Source: Emydura subglobosa
Taxonomy: Eukaryota; Chordata; Testudines; Chelidae
Direction: 5' to 3'
Length of the DNA: 64,000 bases
NCBI GenBank assembly: GCA_007922225.1
Contig: ML679962.1
Span: forward strand, 38,393,863 to 38,457,862
This document shows positions 44,331-55,288 of the stretch, piece by piece; the stretch's first letter is position 1; each line of letters begins with the position of its first letter. The position numbers and the translations under genes were made by a program. The notes below the pieces were generated by a model, which saw only the letters and a program-made list of their open reading frames with translations, made no database searches and was not told the origin of the DNA.

Positions 44331-47032
44331 TGTGCTCCTGGACAGCTAGAAGTGCTTCGGGTCCATTTACAAGTCATATCCCCCATCCTAGAGTTATTTT
44401 AACATAGCACTAGAATGAAAAGCAAAGGTCAGATGAATGAGGCTACCAGTTCTGACAAGATCCACTTTTTAACATAAGTGGAGATGAAACTTGTCTAGTG
44501 TGGGAAAAGAAACTCTGGAGGCTGCCAGGCCATTGTACACATGCTGTTAAAATATGTCTTCACAATTTTTTAAAGGCATTTTGCTTCCACTAGAAGAATG
44601 AAAAGATGTATGGAAAGAAATGTCTGATAGTGCTTCACGATGAGAAAATACAGCTCTGCCTGCTGCTGAGTTTAGGAGGTAAGTTGTCAAACCTGGGGAG
44701 CAGCTGCCAACTCAGCCAACACTCCAGGGACCTCCTGAACTGCAAGCACACATTTCAACATCCAGGCTCTGGAGATGGGCCTGTACCAGCCTCCCACCCT
44801 CTATGGATCAGGCACAGATGGGAGAAGAACGCCACACACTGAGCAGTGGTTTCCACACACACAAAGAGAAATTAATTCATTGATCTCCTACAATGGGCCA
44901 GATTGTGCCTTCCTGCCATGAAACCCACAGGAAGGGCCAGGCAAGGAATTACCTCGTGTGGGGATGGGTCCCACTGTGGCTCTGTCAAAGGAACAGGGTT
45001 TACTTCCCCAGCAGAAGAGGACAGTGAGCCTCCCACCCGCCCAGTGAGAGGCCCAGTGCCTCTGCATTGGCTCTGTGCTCCTGATGACACCCCTCCCTGC
45101 CCAGGGACTGCCCCTGGCCACAGTTACCCTGGGGATCCCACCTAAAGGGAGATTTTCCTCTTCCCCATCTCACCACTGGTAAAATAACATAGCCTCAGGC
45201 TGTATTTGCTTTCCTAGTAAACTTTGCAGGCCACAAGGGGGTGATATGAATTCTCCCTGCCCCACCCTCTCCTTCCCCACACAACTGGTTCCTGCACTCA
45301 CCCTGTGCACATCCCAAGAACATCAGCAAGACCCCATAAGGTCTGCTGCCATGTCGGAGGCGAGAGAGCTGCACAGACAATGCCTGTTCCTTCCCCTCCA
45401 CACCCCTTTTTTTTTCCTGTTGCATTACTCTCCCAGGAGAGGATCAGAAGGCAAGGGGGAAAGTACCTCTCCCAGCTATCGGACATGCAGTCACCAGCAA
45501 TGCTGATCATCAGTTTAAAAGCCATTTTTAATTAATATTTCAGGAGAGGATGTACAGATAAGGTTCATTCATCTGAATGCTTTCGCTGTGGAGGAAGAAG
45601 AAAGGCTCTCAGGAATGGGATGCTGCCATCAGTGCTATTGTTATAAAACATTTTGAATTACTAGGTTGAAAACTTTTCCAGAATGTATTAGTCAGTTCAG
45701 AGACAGGTATCTTGTACTGAATGCTAAGTTATTTTCTTTACCAACATCTGTATGTGCCTTTCTTCTCCAAAGAAGCAGCCATGATGGCCGTGGTCAGAGA
45801 GCTACCTCTCATTATGCACTATCTAACTTTTCAGACCAACTGAAATGGATGTATAGCAAACTACTCTAGCTGCATGCAAGTGCGAAATACCTTTAGCTGA
45901 GCGAAAACACTTTATGTGGAAAGTACAAGTCAATTTAAAATCATAAGAGACATGGGAGACATCGAGGGCTAATTAAAAGTTGCAAAGAGTCAAAAGCAAT
46001 AAATGCTAAAGAAGTCTTTAATTAAGTAAACATTTCTAAGCAGTTTCTTAACAGCAACCCAACTGGAATATACTGGCTCGCTCAGATATGGCTCTTTTTC
46101 TTCTTCTTACTTGTGTTAATCCCATTTAATGGGGTCTGCGCTATGAGTCCTCTCCCTCCAAAGTGCTCTGTACAACGCCAGGTCCTCTCTCACACAAGTG
46201 CTAACATGTCTTCCTTTATGACATCCCATCGCCACTTCTTAGATTGGCCTCTCTGTCTTTTTGTGAAGCTACAGGAATAATTATTTCCAGCTACCAGAGC
46301 TCCTAGGAAAACATGGCTTTTCATTATCAAAGACAGCACAATGTGGCATATACAAATGCACTACACCATACTATTAGAGTAATATGGATCACCCCACTAT
46401 AGGAACCAAATTCTAAGGATCATCAAAAACTAATATAGGAGGACCAAGAAGCAAAATAAATAAAAGCTGTAACAGACAGAGATTGGGAAGGGATGTGACT
46501 CTGGCAGCAGCACAATCATATGTATTTGAGAAATCTCCTACAATAATCCTGTTGAATCTTAACAGGTTTTGGATTCAGTTTATGCTCGTTTGGCTATGTT
46601 TACTGCATGATCAGATACCAGTGTGAAACACCAGATGGAAATGGAAAGCAGAATGGGTGGATTGGTTTAAGAATAAAAAACAATAACCTGTAGCATTTAG
46701 GTAGCACTTTTCATTTATAGATCTTAAAAAAGGAGGTAAGTATCCCAAGTTTACAGGTGTGAGCTGTGGTTCAGGTGCCTCATGCCCCCATTCTCCTTTG
46801 TGGCCAGGTTCCCCCTTGCAGCATCACATGATGCAACGTGGTGGGTCAGCGAGAGGAGATGCTGGGTGTCTCTTGGGAGATGTGGCCCTACGAGGGAGCT
46901 GGCCCATAGGAGAGAATACGGACAAGAGACATCCAGATGACACCTCTGGCAAAGTGGCACAGCAGAATTTCCAAATACATTTTTTTTCCGTTTTCAATGT
47001 TACCTTCTGTTGCAAATTTCTGTGGGAAACCG
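44331..47032. other. No gene; one weak conserved-block candidate
   Basis: 45870-46055 is repeat-free and AT-rich with GCTAATTAAAAGTTGC, AGCAATAAATGC and TTTAATTAAGTAAAC; it might be a conserved non-coding element. Elsewhere, opposite-strand overlapping frames (44872-45145, 45195-45535) argue against coding. Confidence 0.3.
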
Positions 47033-47047
47033 CCCCCCCCCCCCCCC
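47033..47047. repeat. C15 homopolymer
   Basis: Fifteen C residues directly after ACCG. Such a run is unstable and prone to sequencing error, so frames crossing it (46759-47148, 47010-47270) are unreliable. Confidence 0.95.
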
Positions 47048-47089
47048 AGCACGTTTTCTTACCACTTTTATTATGTATTTATATTATAG

Positions 47090-47230
47090 TAGCAGCCAGG
47101 AACACAAACCAAGAATCAGGGTCCCACCATGCCAGGTGCTGTACGTAATAAAGAAGACTATTACTGTCTCAGTGAGCTCACAATCTACATGTCTGACAGG
47201 ATGTATCAGGTGGACAAAAAAGACCAAGGA
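47090..47230 (-). repeat. SINE tail, inverted copy
   Basis: GTAGCAGCCAGGAACACAAA, CATGCCAGGTGCTGTACGTA, AGTGAGCTCACAATCTACAT are the reverse complement of the words in the 44195-44325 copy (GCTGT...GCGCC, TAAGCTC). Diverged but in the right order. Confidence 0.72.
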
Positions 47231-49117
47231 GGTAGGAGGATCAGGTAATAACAAAGAGAACATTGTTTAGCCGAAAGGCAGAAGCCATGGAACCCAGTGT
47301 CTAGGTTGTCCTGACCAGGCGATAGCCAGCAAATCAGCAGAGAAATGAGACTGTAACTCATCTACTCACATAAGGAAGAATAGAAAAAAGGAGGTTAATC
47401 AATCCCAGCTACATTAAGGAGTGAATTTTGCTCTATGAGCCACCCGACAACTGTGCTCCTCTGGAACCATACAGATCTCAGAGCCCGGCATGAAGCACAA
47501 GGGAGCTGGGACAAAGCATTCTTGGCCAAGGGGAGGTGGCTGTGCAGAGAACTTCCAGGGGAGAGTGGGTGAATCCAGAGTCCGACCGTCCTCGGGAAAT
47601 GCTGATAAACTTGCCACTTTGAAAAGGCCTCGTCACCATCACAGGAATTACACACAGACCACGGATACCTCCTCCTGCCCCTCACCCCTAACCCTGACAC
47701 TACCTCCTGCTCCACACAATCCCTCCCCCCAAATCCTATTCCATGCAGAGTTCTGGTCCAACAAGTGGAGAAGTACCAGATATTCCATGAAGTGCAGTAG
47801 AGGCATTGCTATTGATTTTATGTGGAAGATATGAGATGCAATGGTCATGGGCAGAAATATAAATCCTAAAATAGACAGAAATACATTAAAATTGGCCTAA
47901 GGATAGAAAACTGATTGTGTCAGCCAAACGGGACATTTCAGGGTTAAAATAAGTAACAAGTATTGTTCCTTAAATATCAGCACTGTCAGAAGATGACTTT
48001 TCAGAAGTACAATTTCCAAAAATACTAAACCTGCTGGGGACAGACCGTTCGGGGGAAGTGAGAAGAACTGACAATGATTGAGACAAATTAGATGTATGGA
48101 CCAACAAAACAGAGCATGCAGGTAAGCAAGAAGTGAAATGTAATGATATTAAGAAAAAGTAAACAAATGCCCACAGTATTCCAACATGAAACATAATGCA
48201 AGAAGAGACCAGAGCAGTGATTTAAAGCCATTCACACACTGTAGTAGGAGTATAAAGCAAAAGGCAGAAAAGGCATTGGTGTGTACACAGACCTAGTGCT
48301 TTGGAACAAAAAAATCCATGAAAGTTAGTCTGACAATTTATAAGATACTCATAAAAATCTCTAAAACGCTTGGGTATCATTTCATGCACATTCTGTAGCA
48401 AAACTAAAGAACACGATATAGCACAAAGCGGTCCAAGAGGTTCAGAATCCAGTTCTGCTGCATTCAAGATCTCAGATTATTTTGTTAACGTTAGTATTTG
48501 CAAAATTAAATCCATAGTTACTTGAAAAAAAATCCCACGCCAGGAGATTTGTTTCATTCGTACTGAGCTGTGCGAGCCCTAGTCACCTTATTCTTGACTG
48601 TCTGACAGTGCAGCCCAGAAGAGAAAGCTTTTCCCATTGGGTAGGAGAGTGATCAAAATTACCCCTGAGGAAAATGGAAGAAGCAAACTGAAAGCTTGGT
48701 GTTGCATCTACTGAAATGAATAGAAGTTTGGCAATTTGCTTTTATGGAACCAGCACTGGTCCCTGAATATCTGCATACTTTCTTGATCTTTCACAGAGTT
48801 TGCTCCTTCCCAGTGGTGAAGCAACCAATCACAGCTTCCTGGTTCTCAGTCACCCAGCCACAGTGGAAGTTAAAACTGCAGAGGGGCACCTTTAGTTAAC
48901 TCCCCAGGTCTCTCAGGGACTTTATGTCAGTGAAGAATTGGGTCTAATAGTCTCTCTGTGGCAAGAGCCTTCTCTTCTCCTCCCAAGACTCCTCTCTATG
49001 CCCCTGATATGGCCCCTCCTTCCCCTTAGGTCAGAAGTGGGATTTCCATCACAGGGAGAAATCTCCAGTAGGAATCTCCAGCTGCATAACACAAAGTGCA
49101 CTGGTCGGACCAGAGAC
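47231..49117. other. No gene recognised
   Basis: No repeat family recognised. 47490-47834 opens 114 codons on plus against 106 codons on minus at 47395-47715, with no domain in either. Confidence 0.4.
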
Positions 49118-49172
49118 TCCAGCCCATAGATTTTAAGGCCAGAAGGGACCATTGTTCTCAGTACACAGGGGA
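49118..49172 (-). repeat. CR1/L2-like LINE 3' tail, inverted
   Basis: CATAGATTTTAAGGCCAGAA then GGGACCATTGTTCTCAG is the reverse complement of the tail GGTCCCTTCTGGCCTTAAAATCTATG seen in forward form near 36500. Confidence 0.8.
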
Positions 49173-49411
49173 CATTAACCCATTCATGGAAACAATGTGA
49201 CATCTCTTGTTGTTGCCAGAGTCACTGAGAGAAATAAACAATTACATTCTAGGAGAACATGGAGCTGCTTTGGGGATAGTACAATTACAGCAGAGCAGCC
49301 ACGAATAATGCCTCTGTGTTAGAGGGACGTTGTCTGCTTCCCCAATCCCATTCCTGTCTGAACTCTCTCTCACATGTCACTGTTCCAAGCAACACCAAAG
49401 TGTACTATCAA

Positions 49412-49610
49412 GGGCATGTCTACACAGCATTCTGGAGCCTGCAGGAGCGAGCCACCCAACCCAGGCAGACAGACTTAGGCTAGCGGGATTTGTGCTAACG
49501 CTCTAAAAATAGCTGTGTAGACAGAGCTTTGAAGTCACTGCTTGGGCTGGAGCAGGTGCTCTGAAGCCTAGTGAGGGGGCTGGTCTCCAGAGCCTGAGCA
49601 GCAGTCTGAG
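49412..49610 (+). mobile_element. Harbinger-type MITE, left half
   Basis: AGGGCATGTCTACACAGCAT, CTTAGGCTAGCGGGATTTG, GCTCTAAAAATAGCTGTG, TAGACAGAGCTTTG and GGGCTGGAGC. I recognise the left half and centre of a palindromic reptile MITE. The matching right half is at 49678-49760, displaced by the arm of another inverted repeat. Confidence 0.72.
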
Positions 49611-49618
49611 CACACCTT

Positions 49619-49841
49619 CAAAGTGCTGTCAGATGCACAAAGAAAACAAACTGAACTGAGAATAAATGTAACTTTGTAGGGTGTGTCTACACTGCTATTT
49701 TTGAGCGCCAGTGTGAGCCCTGCTAACCTGAGTCCATCAACCCAGACTGGGAGGCTCTCTATGACAGGCTCTGCAATGCCTAAGAAGTTACACTTTTCCC
49801 ATTTAGTTCAGTTTGTTTCCTTTGTGCATTTGAAAGCACTG
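49619..49841. repeat. Inverted-repeat element enclosing a MITE half
   Basis: The left arm 49619-49675 (AGATGCACAAAGAAAACAAA, CTGAACT, GTAACTT) and right arm 49784-49841 (AAGTTACAC, AGTTCAGTTTGTTTCC, TTTGTGCATTTGAAAGCAC) are reverse complements with few mismatches. The ~108 bp between them begins GTAGGGTGTGTCTACACTGC and holds CTATTTTTGAGCGCC and CAACCCAGACTGGG, the right half of the neighbouring MITE type. Confidence 0.82.
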
Positions 49842-50334
49842 TATGCATGGTAGGCTTCACTGCTTCCCTGTATAGTCAGACTGATGCCTCTGTTACTTGT
49901 GTGGGTCTCTTAGAAAAACAGATGCAGAAAAAAATTTAGAACAATGGGAAAATGGGATAATCAATCTGTAAAAATTGTCCAGGGAATCTAAGGTTAGGTG
50001 TAGGACCTGATAATACCTTCAGCTTATTGTTTAAAATGGACCAGATCTCAAACTGGTGCTGTCCCTTTAAAATAATAAGGTACAGACTGATTCATATATA
50101 TGTATTAAGGGTCATATTGTGTTGGATTTTAGCAAAAGTGCCATTGATGCCAGCGAAAAGTGTTGTCATTAGCTGATGGCACAATATTGCCCTAGGATTC
50201 GAAGTGCAGATTGTGATAGATCCAAGTGGCAACATCTCCTTTGCACCTTGGTATGTTCTCAACACTGCAGAAATATTATAGTTTGGGGCTAGGCTCCTCT
50301 TCTCTTCTGCAAACACTTACATATATTCTTAACT
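49842..50334. other. No gene; short palindrome at 50106-50193
   Basis: AGGGTCATATTGTG and CACAATATTGCCCT are near-perfect inverted repeats about 88 bp apart end to end, perhaps a very small MITE. Nothing else is recognised here. Confidence 0.4.
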
Positions 50335-50400
50335 TTTAAGAATAGTCCCATTGACGTCAGTGAGACTAGTTACATGCTTAAACTGAAGCAGGTAAGAGTT
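50335..50400. repeat. MITE fragment
   Basis: AGTCCCATTGACGTCAGTGA, GACTAGTTACATGCTTAAAC and GAAGCAGGTAAGAGTTTGCAG are the recurrent words of a common amniote MITE; 54213-54245 (CCTGATCCAGCAACACACTT, AAGCATATG) is a further inverted fragment of it. Confidence 0.6.
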
Positions 50401-50689
50401 TGCAGATGTAGGGCTTTAGGTCTTCAGAATGTCAATACCTTTTCCCTCTCTTAGGTACAGTACATCCTGGGCCTTGTGCATACGGTACAATGAGAAGAAT
50501 AGCAGTTCCTGAAAAGCAGTCATGGCAGAGATGGAAATATAGTATCTGTAAAATAAATCTGCTCTCAGAGACTGTATTATTCCTTCCACTGAAGGAGGTT
50601 TGCTTTCGGAGTCCCAGTAGCACACACTACTTTAGACAATATTTCTCAACTACAGTAAATTTTTAAGTAATTCCTGTTTGGTTTCTTAA

Positions 50690-50965
50690 GTGGATTCAGC
50701 AGACAAATTATCACCCAGGTGATATTAGTTTCCTCATTCAAAGTCTAATCCATTTTGAAAGATTATGCAAATTCTATGAATATTTAAATTAAATAAAATC
50801 TGCATCTCCTTAGTGATCTTAATTAAGAATTAAGCTGATGTTCACATAAAAAAGTGTAAAGGTTCAAAGCAAATGTACTACCAGGCTTGTGTTGGGGCAT
50901 CTCAAATTATGTACAACTGATTAATAGACATTTTTGTAATCCGCTGTCACAGGCAGAGTTCAATA
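50690..50965. other. Weak candidate conserved non-coding block
   Basis: Repeat-free and AT-rich: an exact octamer ATGCAAAT at about 50766, CATTCAAAG, CTTAATTAAGAATTAAGC and CTGATTAATAG homeodomain-type motifs, and GGTTCAAAGC. Only motif density supports this; alignment to other amniotes would settle it. Confidence 0.25.
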
Positions 50966-52735
50966 TTGTATTTGATTTCGAATCCTCAGGGAGCTACCTA
51001 TTCTAATGTTCAGACTCATGTTAAACTTTGAAAAATCAACTCTGCTTTAGAATATGACAGAAAACTGCCTTTTCAGGTTCTTTTATCTTTATTACCACTT
51101 TACATATAATTTTTCTACACTTTTTCTCCATAGAAAAAATCATTAACCTATGAGTCAGTTTTGTTTGGATTTCTTCCAGATTTTACTGAAGGACTTGCAA
51201 ATCACCAAGTTGCTCTAAAAAGAAAGCCTGTCTGAGCCAATTCCACATTATTCTCTAGAAAATCTGGGTTGGCAGAGTGTTTAAAGAGAAGCGTTTGCCT
51301 CTTTCATGAGGGCACGAACTTTAAATCATACCAGTAGACTGCACTGGTGCTGTGTAAAGACAACAGATCGAAAGGAATGATATATCTGTTTCAGCAAGTG
51401 TACTTGGTGTAATATAATTTAGCTCCATAAATCTGTTAGCTGAATTCAGTGCAGATGATCCTGGGCTACAGAATCGCTATCAGCATGCTCATGTGACAGA
51501 GCGGCCGCATTTTCTTCCTCACAACTGTGTGTTTAGAGCTACCTAGGCCAAGTTACGCCAAGTCTGAGAAAGAATCTCCTTGGAATACAGCACTTACGCC
51601 TATCTGGTTGGTGATCATTCCCAAGGGAATTTGTACCATGGAACTGGTTTATCATGTGCTGAAACTTCCCAACATAAAAGGAGTAAAATTCTGCTGCAAT
51701 GCAGTGGAGCCAGTCACTCCCCCATCAATGTAATTGGAGTTTCATTACAACCAAATTCACGGTTAGGACTGTACCACTATCCAGATCAATATGAAACCTC
51801 CCATTGACTTCAAAGGTGCCAGATTTGGGGTCCACTGTGATTGAACAAGGCTAGCTTGAGCCACACATTTCTGCATCTAAAAGGTTGGTTATCAATAAAA
51901 CATGAAATGAAGCTTATCTGCAACTGCACAGGCCAGAATGAAGAGATAATGGCAATAACCAAGTGACCATTCTGGGGTGCAGCAGCACAAGATGTTGCAG
52001 AAATGAGGACACCAAAAAGAATATAAACAGTTACATTTCACAGCATATAAACTGAGAAGTTAGAGAAAAAACATAAAATACTTTTGCTAGAAGATTGCAG
52101 TGGAACACGACTTGATCTCTTAGAATTCAGAATAATAACAGAAAGAGAGACAAAGCAGTCTGCTTCCGGAAATGGAGAGGCACAGCTCACCCACCTTACT
52201 GGCTGGCGGGCTGCAAACGGACTACTGCTACTCACACACGTCCCTACAGGGCCTCCTAGTTTGCAAGGAGGACTAGGAAACCTTGAGCATTTAATGTGAT
52301 AGCTGCACAATTTAATACAGTTTTCCACACAAACTGCTGCTTATGTGTAGCAACGCGGATGTGTTATAGTGACTCATGACAAGGAGCATGTGCTTTCCTT
52401 GCTCCTTGTGAAGACAGGGCCAGCCCACACATATGCACTACATTTCCAATGTCACCACACTATGGATAATCTGACTTGTCTCTGCTTCAGAGGCAATTCC
52501 CATGCATGGGAATTACATTGTAAAAGAAGAGAGAAATGCAAGATGCAAGGAAAAGAATACCGGATACCGACAAATTAGATGCCCAGAGCTCCAGAGTGAG
52601 ACTAGGAACATTATGGCTATTTAATTAGAGAAGCAGCTATTAAAGAAGATTGCAGCTGTTTAATGATAGGTTTTAGTGAACTAATGTAATTAACTGTTGC
52701 ATAGCAATGGGGAAAAATGTAACAGTTATAGTTAT
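50966..52735. other. No gene recognised
   Basis: 51665-51840 contains GTAAAATTCTGCTGC, CCATCAATGTAATTGGAGT and CCCATTGACTTCAAAGG, MITE-type words. 52610-52715 is AT-rich with TTTAATTAGAG, AATGTAATTAAC and GTTGCATAGCAATGG (RFX-like). No coding feature. Confidence 0.35.
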
Positions 52736-52790
52736 ATAGTTATATTAGATATATATATTATATTATATTATATATATTATCTATATTAAC
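52736..52790. repeat. AT-rich microsatellite
   Basis: TATATAGTTATATTAG, then ATATATATATTATATTAT and ATATATTATCTATATT. Degenerate (TA)n/(TATAT)n tract. Confidence 0.9.
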
Positions 52791-53761
52791 CGTTATAGAT
52801 CTTAGAAAGGAATAACGGGGGAAGAATCAAGCACAAGGGCTACCATGCTAGGATGTGGCAGCAAGCTCCTTACTTAGATGATTTTCTACAGTGCCTACTC
52901 CTTGGAGCCAGGTTGCCTCCCTGCAGAGCCTAAGCCAAAGCTCTCCACAAAGCAAGAGTTATACATCAACAGGGTTTTGTTTGTTCTACTGTCTAAATTC
53001 TGCTCCACATGCAACACCACCAAGACAGAAGGACAAGTTACAGCACAACAATTCTCCTCTTGGCTCCGTCTCAACCACAGCACAACCTCTCGGCTGCTCT
53101 AATGTATGCCAACTGGCAACAGACCCAACAAAACCATTTACCACTGAGGCTAGCCACAACATGGAGCACTCCACCCACGCTTCCTCCCCCTGCCCCAAGC
53201 GGGAGTTGACATCATCTACAGCTGCCTGGGATTACCCCGAGGTGACGTGGGACAAACCAGTATGTGCCTCATTCTATCTCCTGCCTCTGTTATCTATGTC
53301 TATTGCTACAATGGCAAAGCGAAAGTTTTTGGAGTGGAAAATGTAAGTTTTCCAGATGAGAAGGTGGTGTGCAGACTTGGAGGGAGTGAGAATCCCGGGA
53401 TATTTCCCAGCAGCAGGCAAACCAGCAAACTGTGCCTACAAACCACACCAAATTGTATGGAAATCTGCAATTTTTTTTTAGCTCGGTTTGGCTTTTCTGG
53501 TATAAGCAGAAGGCAGCTTTTGCCTTTTCTTTTTTTATTTCTGTCATTCCAACTGCACGTGCCTGTGGGAGGCTGGGGAGTGCGCCAGAGGTGAAGCACT
53601 GCACTTACTCTTGAGTTGAATGTGGTACAAAATGACAGACAAGGGAGAAGAATTCGTATGGTGTTTTCCTCCCTTTGGCTCAGCCTATGAGTTTGACCAT
53701 GGGAAGGGATGATGGGATGCGTGATTACCAAATATCTGAGCTAAATATTGAAATGAAACAC

Positions 53762-53793
<32 letters not shown>

Positions 53794-53998
53794 CTCATTA
53801 GCACTTTTAACAAAATGTTCCCCTGATTAAATCCTCACTCTCTGAGCAGGTTTTGTGTCACCCCATCGCTTTAACTGCTGCAGGAGAAGACTGGGAACTT
53901 CATGATGTAGGGGCAAGTATTTCTAGTCCAGAACACCTCTGCTTCGGATGCTGAGAAATAATGTGCCACTGCTCAGGCCTGGTATTAGATAAACAGAC
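52791..53998. other. No gene; (GA)n tract
   Basis: A GA-dinucleotide microsatellite lies at about 53762-53786. The 151-codon frame at 52891-53346 competes with frames on both strands over the same bases and contains no recognisable domain. Confidence 0.4.
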
Positions 53999-54098
53999 CT
54001 GAAGAAGAGTTCAGTGTTGTTTGAAAGCTCATCTCTTTCCCCAACAGGAGTTGGTCCAACAACAAATATTACACCTCCCCCACATTGTCTCTCCATTA
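53999..54098 (-). repeat. Arm of the palindromic element (copy E)
   Basis: CCTGAAGAAGAGTTCAGTGT, GAAAGCTCATCTCTTTCCCC, AACAGGAGTTGGTCCAACAA and CACATTGTCTCTCC are the reverse complement of the arm at 7842-7942. The partner arm is not present nearby. Confidence 0.85.
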
Positions 54099-54290
54099 AG
54101 TACACAGTCAGATTATGTGTTTCATGGCAACAGTACAGCCACTAATGTCAAACACAGAATACCCTCACAGGAGAAAAGCTCTCTCTCAGGGTCAATACTA
54201 TCCATTCCCAAGCATTCCAGCCCTGATCCAGCAACACACTTAAGCATATGTTTGATTTCAAGCTTGCAAATAGTCTCACCGATGTCCTAA

Positions 54291-55288
54291 GATGTAAGAA
54301 TGGCCATACTGGATCAGACCCATCTCTGTCAACAGAGGCCAGTACCGGGTGCTTCAGAGGGAATGAACAGAACAGGCAACCATTATATGAGCCATCCCCT
54401 GTCCTCCAGTCCCAGTTTCTGTCATTAGATGTTTAGGGACACACATGGAGAGACAACGGCTGTGTCACTATCCATCTTGGCTCACAGCCACAAATGGACC
54501 TATCCTCCATGAATTTATCTAATTCTTGGGGAACCCAGTTACACTTTTGGCCTTCCCAACATCCCCTGACAATAAGTTCCACAGGGAGAAGACCATGCAT
54601 TGTGTGAAGTAGTACTTCCTTATCATTGTTTAAAACTTGATGTGATTAATTTCATTGGGACCTCTCTTGTGTTCTTGTGTTATATGAAGGGGTAAATAAC
54701 CTTCCCTTATTTATATACATCTCCTTTAGTCATCTCTTTTCCAAGCTAAGCAGTCCCAGTGTTTTTAATCTCTCTTCAAATGAAAGCTGTTCCATACCTG
54801 TAATCATTTTTTTTTTTGCCTCTCTCTGTACTTTGTCCAATTCTAATATATATTTTTTGAGACAGGGTGCCCAGAACTGCATGAAGCACGCAAAGTGTGG
54901 GCGTACCATGGATTATATAGTGGCATTACGATATTTTCTGTCTTATTATCTATCCCTTTCCTAATCTATCCCTTTCCTAATGGTTCCTAGCATTCTATTA
55001 ACTTTTTTGACTGCACATTGAGCAGATGTTTTCAGAGAAATATTCATGATGACTGCAGGATCTCTTTCTTGAGTGGTAACAAATAATTTAGACCCCATCA
55101 TTTTGTATGTATAGTTGGGATTATTTTTTCCAATATGCATTATTTTGTATTTATCAACTCTGAATTTCATCTGCCACTTTGTTGCCCAGTCACCCAGTCT
55201 AGTGAGATCTCTTTATAACTCTTCGCAGTCAGCTTTGGACTTAACTGTCTTGTGTAATTTTGTATTGTCTGCAAACTTTGCCACCTTG
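54291..55288 (-). mobile_element. CR1-L3-like LINE, long 3' copy
   Basis: On the minus strand this ends at the low coordinate with the tail ...CCATACTGG...GTAAGAATGGCC (plus-strand reading TAAGAATGGCCATACTGGAT). It runs through CCATCCCCTGTCCTCCAGTC, the untranslated tail, and then the reverse-transcriptase C-terminal region, where 55170-54961 reads 'MKFRVDKYKIMHIGKNNPNY' and 'LKTSAQCAVKKVNRMLGTI'. A 16-base tandem duplication (CTATCCCTTTCCTAAT twice, about 54950-54981) lies inside. It continues to GTATTGTCTGCAAACTTTGC near 55270. About 1 kb, longer than the 7955 copy; no intact frame. Confidence 0.93.
54961..55170 (-). pseudogene. CR1-L3 reverse transcriptase C-terminal fragment
   Basis: A 69-codon frame of the late reverse-transcriptase region ('KNNPNYTYKMMGSKL', 'TSAQCAVKKVNRM'). 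Comparison with the 7955-8100 copy ('STQCAVAVKKANRM') shows small deletions. No catalytic residues are included. Confidence 0.85.

Noticed and set aside
52736..52790. AT-rich tract as replication origin or matrix attachment site
   Set aside because: A plain microsatellite; nothing else supports such a role.
52891..53346. 151-codon plus-strand frame
   Set aside because: Overlapped by open frames on both strands, Ser/Thr-rich without motif or plausible splice context.
53306..53731. 141-codon minus-strand frame
   Set aside because: Two other frames share the same bases; composition of T/C-rich DNA explains the openness.
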